Source: Acidithiobacillus montserratensis
GTDB lineage: Bacteria > Pseudomonadota > Gammaproteobacteria > Acidithiobacillales > Acidithiobacillaceae
Reading direction: 5' to 3'
DNA length: 64,000 bases
NCBI RefSeq assembly: GCF_018853465.1
Contig: NZ_JABBOU010000162.1
Coordinates: 11,013 to 75,012, forward strand
The notes beneath the pieces are model-generated. The model saw only the letters and a program-made list of their open reading frames with translations. It ran no database searches and was not told the DNA's origin. Made by a program: the position numbers and the translations under genes. Shown here piece after piece: positions 46,252 to 55,795 of the stretch (position 1 is the first letter of the stretch; every line of letters starts with the position of its first letter).

Positions 46252-47031
46252 ATGCGCCAGTCAATCACTCTCGTTTTTTTGGGCTCCTTATATCTCACCT
46301 TAGGGCTGGTCCCGATCCATGCCGCTACGGAACGCTGGAAAGGGCCATTGGCCCAGGCTTCTATGGCTTGCTTGCAACAGAATGCGGCTGCTTTGGCAAC
46401 TATCCAGCAGAGCGCTGAGAAAGGTGAATATGAGGGAGTAGTTGCTTTAGCTGCCTATTGGGTCTGCAAATCTGACTCTTCCCAAGCAAAACCCTGGCTA
46501 GAGAAGGCCAGCGGGATGGGCAGCGGTTGGGCAAGCCAAGTCCTTGCCCAGTATTTGAGTAAAGAAAGCCCCTCGATGAATAACACTCAAAACTTACTCA
46601 TTTATCTCACCCGGGCAGCTTTACAGGGCAACGCCTGGGCGGCGCGAGAACTGGGAGTGATATACCTCAATGGTGCTGTTGGCTTAGCGGCCAACCCGGT
46701 AAAGGCGTCTTATTGGGCGCGATATGCCGAGGACGTGAAAGAAATTGTCCCTGACGTTTTCTATTTGGCTGAAAGCTATGCCAAGGGCTGGGGTGTACCC
46801 AAGAATCAAGAGAAGGCCAAAGCGTTGTATGCAGAAACTTTCACGACTTTGCGACAAGCGGTAGCCCAGGGCGATCCCTATGCCGACATGTTGTTTTATC
46901 TCGCTTATAGCAAGGGCTATGGGGTCAAAAAAGACCCCAAAGAGGCCTTACACTGGGTGCAAAAGGCCGCCCAAAAAGGGTATCCAGAGGCCGTCGCAGC
47001 TTTGAAAGCTTTGTCTAATGGAGGCAAATAA
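46252..47031 (+). CDS. Secreted Sel1-repeat protein in the PLC run
   Basis: A 259-residue protein with a signal peptide (about 1-25, ending IHAA) and several Sel1 repeats (AYWVCKSDSSQAKPWLEKASGMG, AARELGVIYLNGAVGLAANPVKASYWARYA, FYLAESYAKGWGVPKNQEKAKALYAE, LAYSKGYGVKKDPKEALHWVQKAAQKG). ATG 46252 is the start before the signal peptide, with AGGAAAC upstream. It may act as a periplasmic scaffold for the neighbouring receptors or enzymes. It overlaps nothing and is followed after 1 base by plc1. Confidence 0.82.
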   Translation: MRQSITLVFLGSLYLTLGLVPIHAATERWKGPLAQASMACLQQNAAALATIQQSAEKGEYEGVVALAAYWVCKSDSSQAKPWLEKASGMGSGWASQVLAQYLSKESPSMNNTQNLLIYLTRAALQGNAWAARELGVIYLNGAVGLAANPVKASYWARYAEDVKEIVPDVFYLAESYAKGWGVPKNQEKAKALYAETFTTLRQAVAQGDPYADMLFYLAYSKGYGVKKDPKEALHWVQKAAQKGYPEAVAALKALSNGGK

Positions 47032-47032
47032 C

Positions 47033-49117
47033 ATGAATCATGGAAATAATGGTTACAGCCGTCGCGATTTTCTTAAAACCCTTGCTGTGGCGGGTGCAGT
47101 AACAGCTACCTTACCTTTGTCCATTCAACGCGCCCTGGCAACACCTGCCTATTCAGCCAGTGGAAGTATTGAAGATGTTGAGCACATTGTTATTTTTATG
47201 CAGGAAAACCGCTCATTCGATCATTATTTTGGACATTTATCCGGGGTTCGGGGCTATAATGATCGTTTCCCATTATCCATACCCGGCGGTCGAAATATCT
47301 GGGCACAACCGCGTCTAAGCGATCCCAGCGCCTTCATTTTACCTTACCATTTGAATACCTTAACGACCTCGGCGCAGGTGATCGGCGATCTGGATCATAG
47401 TTGGTATAGCACCCACGCGGCCAACGCTGGTGGTCTTTTCAATGCCTGGCCGCTGGCGAAGACAGATCGGACGATGGGTTACTATCTGCGGGAGGATATC
47501 CCCTATCACTATGCGCTGGCAGATGCTTTTACGGTTTGTGATCATTATTTTGCTTCTCTGGCAGGTCCCACCCACCCCAATCGTGCTTACCAGTGGACTG
47601 GAATGGTGGACCCCTCCGGCAAGGGAGGTGGACCTCTGATCAATAACAACGATTACATCACAGATCCAAAAAAATTTCCGCCGGTAAAGTGGACCACTTA
47701 CCCTGAGCGACTACAGAAAGCTGGTGTCACCTGGCAAGTCTATCAGGAAGGCACCAATCTGAGCTTTGAAAAACCCTTCGAGGGTAATTACGGCGACAAT
47801 CCGCTGCAGATGTTTCAGCAATATGTAGATGCTTCTAACGATTCACCTTTGCGCAAGCGCGGAATATCTGTACGCGGCTTACGCAAATTCCGTGAGGACG
47901 TCCTTCATGATCAGCTTCCGCAGGTTTCCTGGATTGTGGCTCCGGCTGCATATACAGAACACCCTTCCTATGCCCCTGCTTACGGAGCAGTCTATATTGC
48001 CCGGGTGCTGGAAGCCCTGACGGCCAATCCCAAGGTTTGGTCACGTACGGCGCTCTTCCTGAATTATGATGAAAACGACGGCATTTTCGATCATATCATC
48101 CCCCCCCAACCTCCGACTCCCGTGCGCCCGGGTAAGAGCACGGTCAGCACGGCGGGCGAAGTGCATGATATGGTCAATCCAGGGCAGGCCCCGCTGTTTC
48201 TTCCCGATGATCTTCCTTATGGTATGGGACCACGGGTACCGATGATCGTCATTTCTCCCTGGAGTCGGGGCGGTAAAGTTTGTTCCGAAGTTTTTGACCA
48301 CACCTCTGTACTTCGCTTCGTTGAAAAACGCTTCGGAGTGTCAGAACCCAATATTACCGATTGGCGTCGTGCTGTGGCAGGTAACTTGACCTCCGCATTC
48401 GATTTTTCACGAACGGATCTGCGTAAATATTTCTTGCCCAGCACGACCAACAATTTTGCACTGGTGGAACGTTCCGTAGCCGAGTTACCTCTGCCTCAGG
48501 TACCCACTGCAGGATCACAGGATAAAATCATCTCCCAAGAGGTCGGTCAACGCCCGGCTATGCCTATCGACTACCGACAGACTTTGCAAATACAAGCCGA
48601 TGCGAATGGTTACAGCATCCATTGCCAGAATCCCTCAAGCCTTGGAATTTGTTGTTGGGCCTACTGGGATGGCAGCACAACGCTTCCACAACGTTACACT
48701 ATCGGTAAAGGGCATTCTCTGGAAGATCATGTCACTTGGCCTAACGACGTTCCCGCGGCTATGACAATCTACGGACCCAATGGCTTCATCCGCAAATTGA
48801 AAGGACAAGGTCAAAGTCATTTGATGGTGTCAGAGGAATATTTGCGCAATGGCAACATCCGTATTGTTCTACATAACCTAGGCCAGGATTCTCGGCAGAT
48901 TCAAATCCATGATAAGGCCTATGGAGCCGAACCCCGCAACCTGCACCTCGTCGCTAATGCGATACAGACAATGGATTTTCCTCTTACCGCCAGTGACCAA
49001 TGGTACGATCTTGAGATCAAGGACAAGTCCCATACTTGGCGTTTAGCTGGTCATGTGGAGACTGGTCACATGAGCAAAACAGACCCGGCCAATAAGGAAC
49101 CCGTCTTGCAACTCTGA
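47033..49117 (+). CDS. Tat-exported phospholipase C, paralogue 1
   Basis: A 694-residue enzyme of the bacterial phosphocholine-type phospholipase C family. A Tat signal (SRRDFLK, 9-15; cleavage after ALA about 36) is followed by the phosphoesterase domain (about 45-440) with MQENRSFDHYFGHL, DENDGIFDHI, PTPVRPGKSTV and GPRVPMIVISPWSRGG, then two C-terminal PLC beta domains (about 510-690; GHSLEDHV, YGPNGFIRK, WYDLEIKDKSHTWRLAGHVETG). ATG 47033 was chosen for GGAGG 8 bases upstream. It would release phosphocholine or similar headgroups. Confidence 0.9.
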   Translation: MNHGNNGYSRRDFLKTLAVAGAVTATLPLSIQRALATPAYSASGSIEDVEHIVIFMQENRSFDHYFGHLSGVRGYNDRFPLSIPGGRNIWAQPRLSDPSAFILPYHLNTLTTSAQVIGDLDHSWYSTHAANAGGLFNAWPLAKTDRTMGYYLREDIPYHYALADAFTVCDHYFASLAGPTHPNRAYQWTGMVDPSGKGGGPLINNNDYITDPKKFPPVKWTTYPERLQKAGVTWQVYQEGTNLSFEKPFEGNYGDNPLQMFQQYVDASNDSPLRKRGISVRGLRKFREDVLHDQLPQVSWIVAPAAYTEHPSYAPAYGAVYIARVLEALTANPKVWSRTALFLNYDENDGIFDHIIPPQPPTPVRPGKSTVSTAGEVHDMVNPGQAPLFLPDDLPYGMGPRVPMIVISPWSRGGKVCSEVFDHTSVLRFVEKRFGVSEPNITDWRRAVAGNLTSAFDFSRTDLRKYFLPSTTNNFALVERSVAELPLPQVPTAGSQDKIISQEVGQRPAMPIDYRQTLQIQADANGYSIHCQNPSSLGICCWAYWDGSTTLPQRYTIGKGHSLEDHVTWPNDVPAAMTIYGPNGFIRKLKGQGQSHLMVSEEYLRNGNIRIVLHNLGQDSRQIQIHDKAYGAEPRNLHLVANAIQTMDFPLTASDQWYDLEIKDKSHTWRLAGHVETGHMSKTDPANKEPVLQL

Positions 49118-49204
49118 GTTTGGCTATTTGGGATAGTCTGGAATCAATGGACAAACAGATGAATATTACGTTTGAAAAGCCAGATCGAAAAGGGACAGAT
49201 CATA

Positions 49205-51274
49205 ATGAAAAGACGTGATTTTCTTAAAAATTTAGGCATTGGCGTAAGTCTTACGGCATTTCTAGGAAATTCTGTTTCCCGAGCAGCTTTGCTTCCAGCA
49301 AACAATCGCTCTGGAACATTGGAAGATGTAGAACATATTATTGTTTTTATGCAGGAAAATCGATCATTTGATCATTATTTTGGCCACCTCAATGGTGTAC
49401 GAGGATATAACGATAGATTCCCACTGACGTTACCAAACGGCAAACCAGTCTGGTTTCAGGGGCGCATGAACGACCCGAGTAAACATATTCTTCCTTTTCA
49501 TCTGAACACACAAAAAACCTCTGCGCAATTCATACAAGATCTTGATCATAGCTGGGCTTCTCAACATGGTGCCATTGCCGGTGGCCTCATGAACGCCTGG
49601 CCATTGAATAAAACTGACATGACGATGGGGTATTTCGAGCGCCAGGATATTCCCTTTCATTATGCTCTTGCTGATGCTTTCACGGTTTGTGACCATTATT
49701 TTGCATCTATTCCAGGACCCACTGAACCCAATCGTTGTATGTTATTCAGTGGTACTATAGATCCTGACGGTAAAAATGGCGGACCATTAATTGATGATGC
49801 TAATTATTGGCCTGGCAATGGTCCTAATGGCTACCATAAAACCGAGCCATTTACTTGGCCAACTTATGCAGAACGTCTACAAGATGCGGGAATATCCTGG
49901 AAGGTGTATCAAGAACAATTGCATACGATCAACCATAATCCTATGACCGGATGTTATGGTGATAATGCACTGATGTATTTCAAGACCTTTGCTGAAGCAC
50001 CGTCCAATTCTGAGCTGTATCGCAGAGCGGTCACTGAAGGTGGTATCAAAACACTCAGAGATGATGTGTTGCATGATCGCTTACCACAAGTATCCTGGAT
50101 TGTTACGCCGGCAGGGTATTGCGAACATCCTTCTTATCCTCCGGCTTATGGTGCAATGTATATTGCACGAGTATTGGACGCATTGACAAGCAATCCGGAT
50201 GTTTGGGGAAAAACTGTCCTGCTTCTGGACTACGATGAGAATGATGGCTTTTTTGACCATGTGCCGCCCCCACAGCCGCCTACACCGGTTCGCCCGGGGA
50301 AATCAACTATCAGTACAGAAGGGATGATGCACGATCGCGTCAAAGCAGGCTGGCCGGTACTTTATAATCCCGATCAATTGCCTTATGGACTTGGACCTCG
50401 CGTGCCAATGATAGCCATATCACCGTGGAGCAAGGGCGGTTATGTATGTTCCGAGGTATTTGATCACACTTCCGTCATTCGCTTTATTGAGAAACGCTTT
50501 GGAGTGAATGAACCAAATATTGCCGCTTGGCGACGTGCTGTATGCGGAGACCTGACTTCTGCATTTGACTTCACAAGGCCAGACGAACGTCAGGTTTTTT
50601 TGCCCAGCACGGCGAACTATGTAGCGACGGTACATTATGAATCTACTTTGCCTGCTCCTGTGGTGCCTGAGGAGCAAGTTTTAGCTATTCACCCGCAAGA
50701 AAACGCGCTGAGACGGCGGCGACCAATTAACTACAACACCAGAGTGGAACTGAAAGCAACCCGAAATGGAGTCCAGCTCAAAATACATAATTCCTCTCCA
50801 ATAGGGGTAGTATGTACCGCATATTGGGATGCCAGCTACGAGCTTCCATACCATTATACCGTTGGTAGTCATGATCATCTTGAGGATGAAATAATCATCC
50901 CCAAAGACCACAAACTGGCTTTCACATTGTACGGGCCAGATGGATATGTGCGCAAACTATCTGGCACAGGTCCAACCGGGTTAGTAATAGACGAATCGCC
51001 CCAAAATAATGGAGATATTGCACTTCATTTTCACAATCACAGCTCAAACTTTCAGGCTGTACACATCAGTGACTGTAGTTACGGTCAGGCATCAAGATTC
51101 TTGAAACTGGATAGAGGTTCAAGCGCTCATATTATCTGGCCATTAGCAAAAAGTCACCATTGGTATGATCTAGAAATTAAAACTGAGACGCATACTTGGC
51201 GTCTTGCCGGACACATAGAAACAGGAGAGGCAAGTTTTTCTGATCCGGCAAATATTAAACCAGTATTAATTTAA
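49205..51274 (+). CDS. Tat-exported phospholipase C, paralogue 2
   Basis: A 689-residue close paralogue of the preceding gene with the same domain order. The Tat motif MKRRDFLK stands at the very N-terminus. Catalytic blocks (MQENRSFDHYFGHL, DENDGFFDHV, PTPVRPGKSTI, SPWSKGG) and both C-terminal domains match. ATG 49205 is preferred over 49172. The DNA is considerably more A/T-rich than paralogue 1 despite the similar proteins, suggesting separate acquisition rather than recent tandem duplication. Confidence 0.9.
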   Translation: MKRRDFLKNLGIGVSLTAFLGNSVSRAALLPANNRSGTLEDVEHIIVFMQENRSFDHYFGHLNGVRGYNDRFPLTLPNGKPVWFQGRMNDPSKHILPFHLNTQKTSAQFIQDLDHSWASQHGAIAGGLMNAWPLNKTDMTMGYFERQDIPFHYALADAFTVCDHYFASIPGPTEPNRCMLFSGTIDPDGKNGGPLIDDANYWPGNGPNGYHKTEPFTWPTYAERLQDAGISWKVYQEQLHTINHNPMTGCYGDNALMYFKTFAEAPSNSELYRRAVTEGGIKTLRDDVLHDRLPQVSWIVTPAGYCEHPSYPPAYGAMYIARVLDALTSNPDVWGKTVLLLDYDENDGFFDHVPPPQPPTPVRPGKSTISTEGMMHDRVKAGWPVLYNPDQLPYGLGPRVPMIAISPWSKGGYVCSEVFDHTSVIRFIEKRFGVNEPNIAAWRRAVCGDLTSAFDFTRPDERQVFLPSTANYVATVHYESTLPAPVVPEEQVLAIHPQENALRRRRPINYNTRVELKATRNGVQLKIHNSSPIGVVCTAYWDASYELPYHYTVGSHDHLEDEIIIPKDHKLAFTLYGPDGYVRKLSGTGPTGLVIDESPQNNGDIALHFHNHSSNFQAVHISDCSYGQASRFLKLDRGSSAHIIWPLAKSHHWYDLEIKTETHTWRLAGHIETGEASFSDPANIKPVLI

Positions 51275-51326
51275 TTAAGAAGTAAGTAATTTTATCGCAC
51301 CCAACCATTATCTACATGAGGAATTT

Positions 51327-53669
51327 ATGAAGCATCTTTTTTTATCCAGAAAAGCATTAGTCATGGCTCTGTTTTCTACAGGAGTTATCGGCATAAGCGA
51401 TTTATCAACAGCTTATGCGGATAACATAACAACATCTCCCGCCATCAATGTCGGTGAAGTCAATGGCCAGGCACCAGGTGCTTCAGAGCGAAACAAGGGC
51501 AATAAAAAGAAAGTTGATATTAACTCACCGGTACAAAAAGTACATATATCTCAGCGAAATATTGAAGATAACACGCCATCTGGTGGCAGTGTTGTGGAAG
51601 CCATTGCTGCTACCACGCCCGGCTTCCAGGCGCGCCGTACTGGCACATCTAGCGGAGCAAACAGATATCAAATTCGACTGAATGGTATTCAGATTGGCTT
51701 TGATGAAACCGGCCAGGCAGAAATGAATGGTAACCAGGTGCTTATGGATGGAATACCTTTGAATAATCCATTAGCTTCATATCATGGATTTTCTACGGCA
51801 GAACTGCCAATTTCTTCGATGTTTTCCGGTATCAATGTCGTCTATGGACCTGGTACCGCCAAACAGCACTGGTTCGACTCCATGGGGGGTACCATTGATT
51901 TTCAGACGAAATCTTCGGGTGAGAAGCCTGCGGCTTTTGTGGACATCGGAGCTGGCAGCTTCAATGCCTATAATGCCAGTACTGGCATTTCCACCGGTTC
52001 AATGGATGGCTGGAAAACCTATATCGCTGGAGGCTATACCAGAACAGGACAGGCGCGTGTGAGCCCTTCCCTCACCGGCCCATCCGAGAGCTCCGCAATT
52101 TTTGTCAAAACACAAAAAAAATACCAGGATGGTAAATTCACCATGGGATTTTATTTCAATCATACCGAAGAAAATCGGCCACATCTGATCCCCGTATATC
52201 CATTTGCAGGTGGATCCGTTAATGGAAATGGCGTGCAAGGCCCTGCCTTAAGTCAGGTTACCTCTGGTTTTTACTATACCCCCTCCAGCGATCTCTGGAG
52301 GAAACATGAAAAATATATTACCTATCTGGGTTATTTAAAACTCACCACGGACTTATCCAAAAATGTTAAATTTCATAACGCCGTCTGGTATCGTGCCGGC
52401 AACCGTCTTAAAGTCCGGGTAGATAATTACCCCATGGCCCCGAAACTGAATACGGAATACTATCCTACTTCATCAGGGAATTTTGGGTATCGTGGCGATT
52501 TCACTATTGACCTCCCCTATAATAAAATCGATGTCGGTGGTTATTATCAGCAAACCACCTATGATTCAGCATTCGCGGGATACTCATCCTTTATACCAGG
52601 ATTTGAATTAGGCAGTAACAACCCGCTTTATTATCGTGATGATCATGATCATTGGAGTGCAGCCAGCGCTTTTCTGCAAGATAAAATTACCCCAGTCTCA
52701 TTTATCTCCATAACTCCTGGCCTTAACCTCATCAATTATCACATTTCAGTGAATAATGTGACCTCTGTTTCAGCTGAAGACTTGTATCCCGGCGATACTC
52801 TCGGAGATTTCCCCAAGGTTCCCGGCGATACCGTAAACTTTACCAGGCTTGCACCCAGCGTCGCCATTAATGCGGCCATTACTCCGTCACTCCACGCCTT
52901 TGGAACATGGTCACAAAATTATCAAACGCAAATAGATAGTGCTTATGGAGAAGGTGCCTCGCATCCGGTAATTGCTCCAAAAAAACCTGCAAAAATCAAT
53001 TTCCTCATGGCCGGGTTAAAGTATGTGCATGGGCCATTGGAAGGACAGGTTTCATTTGTGCACCAGAAGCTCAGTGATCTGGCGGTACAAATTACCCAGG
53101 CAGAGTCACAAAATATTATTGTTGAACCCGCCAATGAAACCATCAACGGCGTGAACTTTCTGTTAGCCTATGGGCAACGCCTAGGCTTCAATGCGCGCTT
53201 ATTGGGAAGCATATTACATGGAACAGAAAATACGGTAGATGCAGCAGGTCAGGCCGTAAATGGTGCCAGAGTCACCGGTTTGCCCACCTATAACATCAAT
53301 TTCGGTTTGGGATACCGCTTATATGCTGACCAGACATTGTGGAGTATCAGGGCTCTGGATAACTATCAGTCAGCGACCTACTTGTCCAGTGACATCACTG
53401 CTTCGCCAACGACACTACAATTGCCATTTTCTGCAGTCAATCTGGTGAATTTGTCGTTATCTGCCCGTACTACCATGTTTGATCACGACATTCCCGGCCT
53501 CAAACTGATGCGCGTCTCGCTCATGTTGGATAACCTGCTGAACCGCAAATACAACGTCCAGGGATATGTTTCTGCGGGCGGCAATTACGGAGCAGGCAGC
53601 GAGGGAAGCATTCTGGCCAGTCCTGGAACTCCTAGGGCAGTATATGCCTCCATTACTGCTTCTTTTTAA
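51327..53669 (+). CDS. TonB-dependent outer-membrane receptor 2
   Basis: A 780-residue receptor, exactly as long as receptor 1: signal peptide (about 1-31), NVGEVN at 41-46, plug domain (VVEAIAATTPGF, MDGIPLNNPLAS, VVYGPGTAKQHWFDSMGGTIDF) and beta-barrel ending in Phe (SITASF). It shares the N-terminal box and plug blocks with receptor 1 while the barrels differ, so the ligand may differ. GAGGA lies 5 bases before ATG 51327. It is the last gene before a strong terminator. Confidence 0.92.
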   Translation: MKHLFLSRKALVMALFSTGVIGISDLSTAYADNITTSPAINVGEVNGQAPGASERNKGNKKKVDINSPVQKVHISQRNIEDNTPSGGSVVEAIAATTPGFQARRTGTSSGANRYQIRLNGIQIGFDETGQAEMNGNQVLMDGIPLNNPLASYHGFSTAELPISSMFSGINVVYGPGTAKQHWFDSMGGTIDFQTKSSGEKPAAFVDIGAGSFNAYNASTGISTGSMDGWKTYIAGGYTRTGQARVSPSLTGPSESSAIFVKTQKKYQDGKFTMGFYFNHTEENRPHLIPVYPFAGGSVNGNGVQGPALSQVTSGFYYTPSSDLWRKHEKYITYLGYLKLTTDLSKNVKFHNAVWYRAGNRLKVRVDNYPMAPKLNTEYYPTSSGNFGYRGDFTIDLPYNKIDVGGYYQQTTYDSAFAGYSSFIPGFELGSNNPLYYRDDHDHWSAASAFLQDKITPVSFISITPGLNLINYHISVNNVTSVSAEDLYPGDTLGDFPKVPGDTVNFTRLAPSVAINAAITPSLHAFGTWSQNYQTQIDSAYGEGASHPVIAPKKPAKINFLMAGLKYVHGPLEGQVSFVHQKLSDLAVQITQAESQNIIVEPANETINGVNFLLAYGQRLGFNARLLGSILHGTENTVDAAGQAVNGARVTGLPTYNINFGLGYRLYADQTLWSIRALDNYQSATYLSSDITASPTTLQLPFSAVNLVNLSLSARTTMFDHDIPGLKLMRVSLMLDNLLNRKYNVQGYVSAGGNYGAGSEGSILASPGTPRAVYASITASF

Positions 53670-53703
53670 TCTTCCTGATTAACGTATTTTCTGGTGATCG
53701 CAT

Positions 53704-53740
53704 AACCCTGCATTTCGATTCGTGGTGCAGGGTTCTTATT
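53704..53740 (+). terminator. Intrinsic terminator closing the receptor-PLC run
   Basis: A perfect 9-bp stem (AACCCTGCA at 53704-53712, TGCAGGGTT at 53726-53734) is followed by CTTATTATTT. It separates the receptor-PLC run from the MFS gene. Confidence 0.75.
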
Positions 53741-53759
53741 ATTTATGCAGGAGAACCCC

Positions 53760-55148
53760 ATGCAAGCAATCCATACCCACTTCGATAACCTCAAAATCAA
53801 TTCCCGGCATCGGCGCATTGTCATGGCGGCGGGGCTGGGAATTTTTCTGGATGGTTATGACCTTTCCATCATTGCCGTAGCGCTGCTCCTGCTCAAGCCG
53901 CAATGGCATCTGGGCCCTGCTCAAATGGGTCTGCTGGGAGCTGCGACCCTTGCCGGAGCGGCGCTGGGTGGCCTGATTGGCGGACGCATAGCGGATCGCT
54001 TCGGCCGCAAGGTGCTTTACCTGATTGATGTCGCCACATTTTTTATAGCGGCCATAGTTTCCGGTTTTGCCTAGGATGTCACCTCTCTGATTGTTTTGCG
54101 TTTTGTGCTTGGCATTGGCGTCGGCATGGATTATCCGCTGAGTTCCAGTTATATCGCCGAATTCATGCCCAAAATGCAACGCGGCAGTGGGCTTTCCTGG
54201 GCTTTTACGCTGTGGATGATCGGTGCGGCGGTTTCCGCCGTCGTCGGACTGCTGCTCTTACAAACCGGCCCCGATGCCTGGCGCTGGATGTTCATCAGCG
54301 GCGCTCTACCAGCGCTGGCGGTACTGTGGTTACGCCGCAATCTGCCGGAAACGCCGCGCTGGTACATTGCCCACAACCGGCCGGAGGATGCGATTTGCGT
54401 CCTGCGTCAGATTTCTCCGGGCGTGGATGAGGGTACTTTGCGTGCGGCCATGGCAGATCAGCAAAAAGACGAACGTCCGCTGCGTGCCTGGGCCACCCTG
54501 TTTCAGACATCCTGGCTGCGCCGGACCCTGTTGATTCTGCTTCCCTGGATGATGATGGATATCAGTGGATACGGCCTGATTATTTACCTGCCTACTCTCC
54601 TCGGCAGTTTTGGCGTTCACTCCCACACGGCGGCGCTGATATGGAACATCATTTTTGATCTGGTAGCCCTGGGGGGCATTGCGTTGCTGGCTTTGACCAC
54701 CCGCAGATTAGGGCGACTTCTGCCCCAGAACATCGGTTTCGCCCTGGATGTCCTGTTTCTCGGAACCCTGGGCCTGGTAGCCTTGTTTACGGCTCCGCCT
54801 CTCTGGTTACTGGCCATTGCCTTGTTCGGCTATACCTTTGCCAATAACTTCGGGCCGGGTTCAACGACCTGGTTTTTGCCCGTAGAATTATTTCCGACGG
54901 ATTTGCGGGCGTCCGCCCACGGCCTGGCGACGGCCTGTTCGCGGGTGGCTGCTGCCACTTCGGTGTTCCTGCTGCCTTCGGTACATGCGGCGGTTGGCGA
55001 TGGCTGGTTGATGCTGATTCTTGCCGCGACCGCACTGCTGGGACTGATGGTCACCTTGCTGCTGGGAAAAAATATGGAACCAGGCAACCGCAGCCTGGAA
55101 GAAATCAGTACAAGCAAAGAAGAACTAGCCCTGCAATCGGCTGCTTGA
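53760..55148 (+). pseudogene. MFS transporter interrupted by one in-frame TAG
   Basis: A 12-helix major facilitator (462 codons) with a single amber codon at 54072-54074 (codon 105); the frame is otherwise open on both sides. Motifs: GIFLDGYDLSIIAVAL, GRIADRFGRK, and GIGVGMDYPLSSSYIAEF, which recalls the GDYPLSATI signature of phosphate:H+ symporters, then NLPETPRWYIAH. A CAG-to-TAG change (Gln) would explain the stop. ATG 53760 has AGGAG 7 bases upstream. Its site between PLC genes and phn suggests phosphate-ester or phosphonate uptake. It may be a recent pseudogene, a base-call error or a suppressed codon. Confidence 0.8.
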
Positions 55149-55269
55149 ACAAGCGGCGCTCCAGACCTGGGCCAAGGCGCGGCAACCATGGATTTAACGA
55201 AAGCCCCGACCCGCAAATTAGCTTACGTCCCCGCAGCGCTGGAGCAAGATGCGCAGAAGCCTACGGTGT

Positions 55270-55298
55270 TTGATCAGGCTGCTCCTTCCTGATAAGAT
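55270..55298 (+). promoter_or_regulatory. Sigma70-type promoter of the phn operon
   Basis: TTGATC (55270-55275) and TAAGAT (55293-55298) are separated by 17 bases, 30 bases before the phnG ATG. No Pho box is seen here. Confidence 0.55.
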
Positions 55299-55302
55299 AT
55301 AG

Positions 55303-55317
55303 TTGTCTATATGACTT
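55303..55317. promoter_or_regulatory. Candidate PhnF operator
   Basis: TTGTCTATATGACTT contains the short dyad GTC-TATAT-GAC and begins 5 bases after the -10 box, exactly where a repressor would block transcription start. GntR/HutC regulators bind GT-TA-AC type dyads of this size, and the operon encodes one (phnF). Confidence 0.45.
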
Positions 55318-55327
55318 ACGGAACAGC

Positions 55328-55795
55328 ATGGATCACAAACCCAAGCAGGAACAAGCCCCCCGCCCCCGGCGCGCCCTCTGGATAAGCGAACTCGCCCAAT
55401 CCAGCCTGAAAACGCTGCAAGCCATGGCGGCTAACGTATCTCTTTGGCCTGACTATCAGCTCCTCGAAGGCCCGGAAATCGGCACCATCCTGATGCATGG
55501 TCCTATTGCCGGCAATGGCGGTACTTTTCCGGTGGGCGATTGTACGATCACCCGTTGCCGGGTACGGGATACCCGGGGTTATGAAGGATTTTCTTGGATA
55601 TTGGGGCAGCAACCCGAAATTGCCCTCTGGGCGGCCCGCTGGGATGCCTTGTTGCAAGATCCTAACCATTACGCCACATACTGGAAAAACATCGACCAGT
55701 TGCGTCAGGAGCGTATGCAACGGGAACAAAACACTGCGACCGCCATGCAGAAAACCCAGGTCCGCTTTTTCAGCATGGAAAACATGCGCACATGA
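55328..55795 (+). CDS. phnG: C-P lyase core complex subunit PhnG
   Basis: A 155-residue PhnG, part of the PhnGHIJ core that joins phosphonates to ribose and cleaves the C-P bond. The pattern TITRCRVRDTRGYEGFSWILGQQPEIALWAARWDALLQ matches the family. It is the first gene of the operon and overlaps phnH by 4 bases (ATGA). Confidence 0.92.
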   Translation: MDHKPKQEQAPRPRRALWISELAQSSLKTLQAMAANVSLWPDYQLLEGPEIGTILMHGPIAGNGGTFPVGDCTITRCRVRDTRGYEGFSWILGQQPEIALWAARWDALLQDPNHYATYWKNIDQLRQERMQREQNTATAMQKTQVRFFSMENMRT

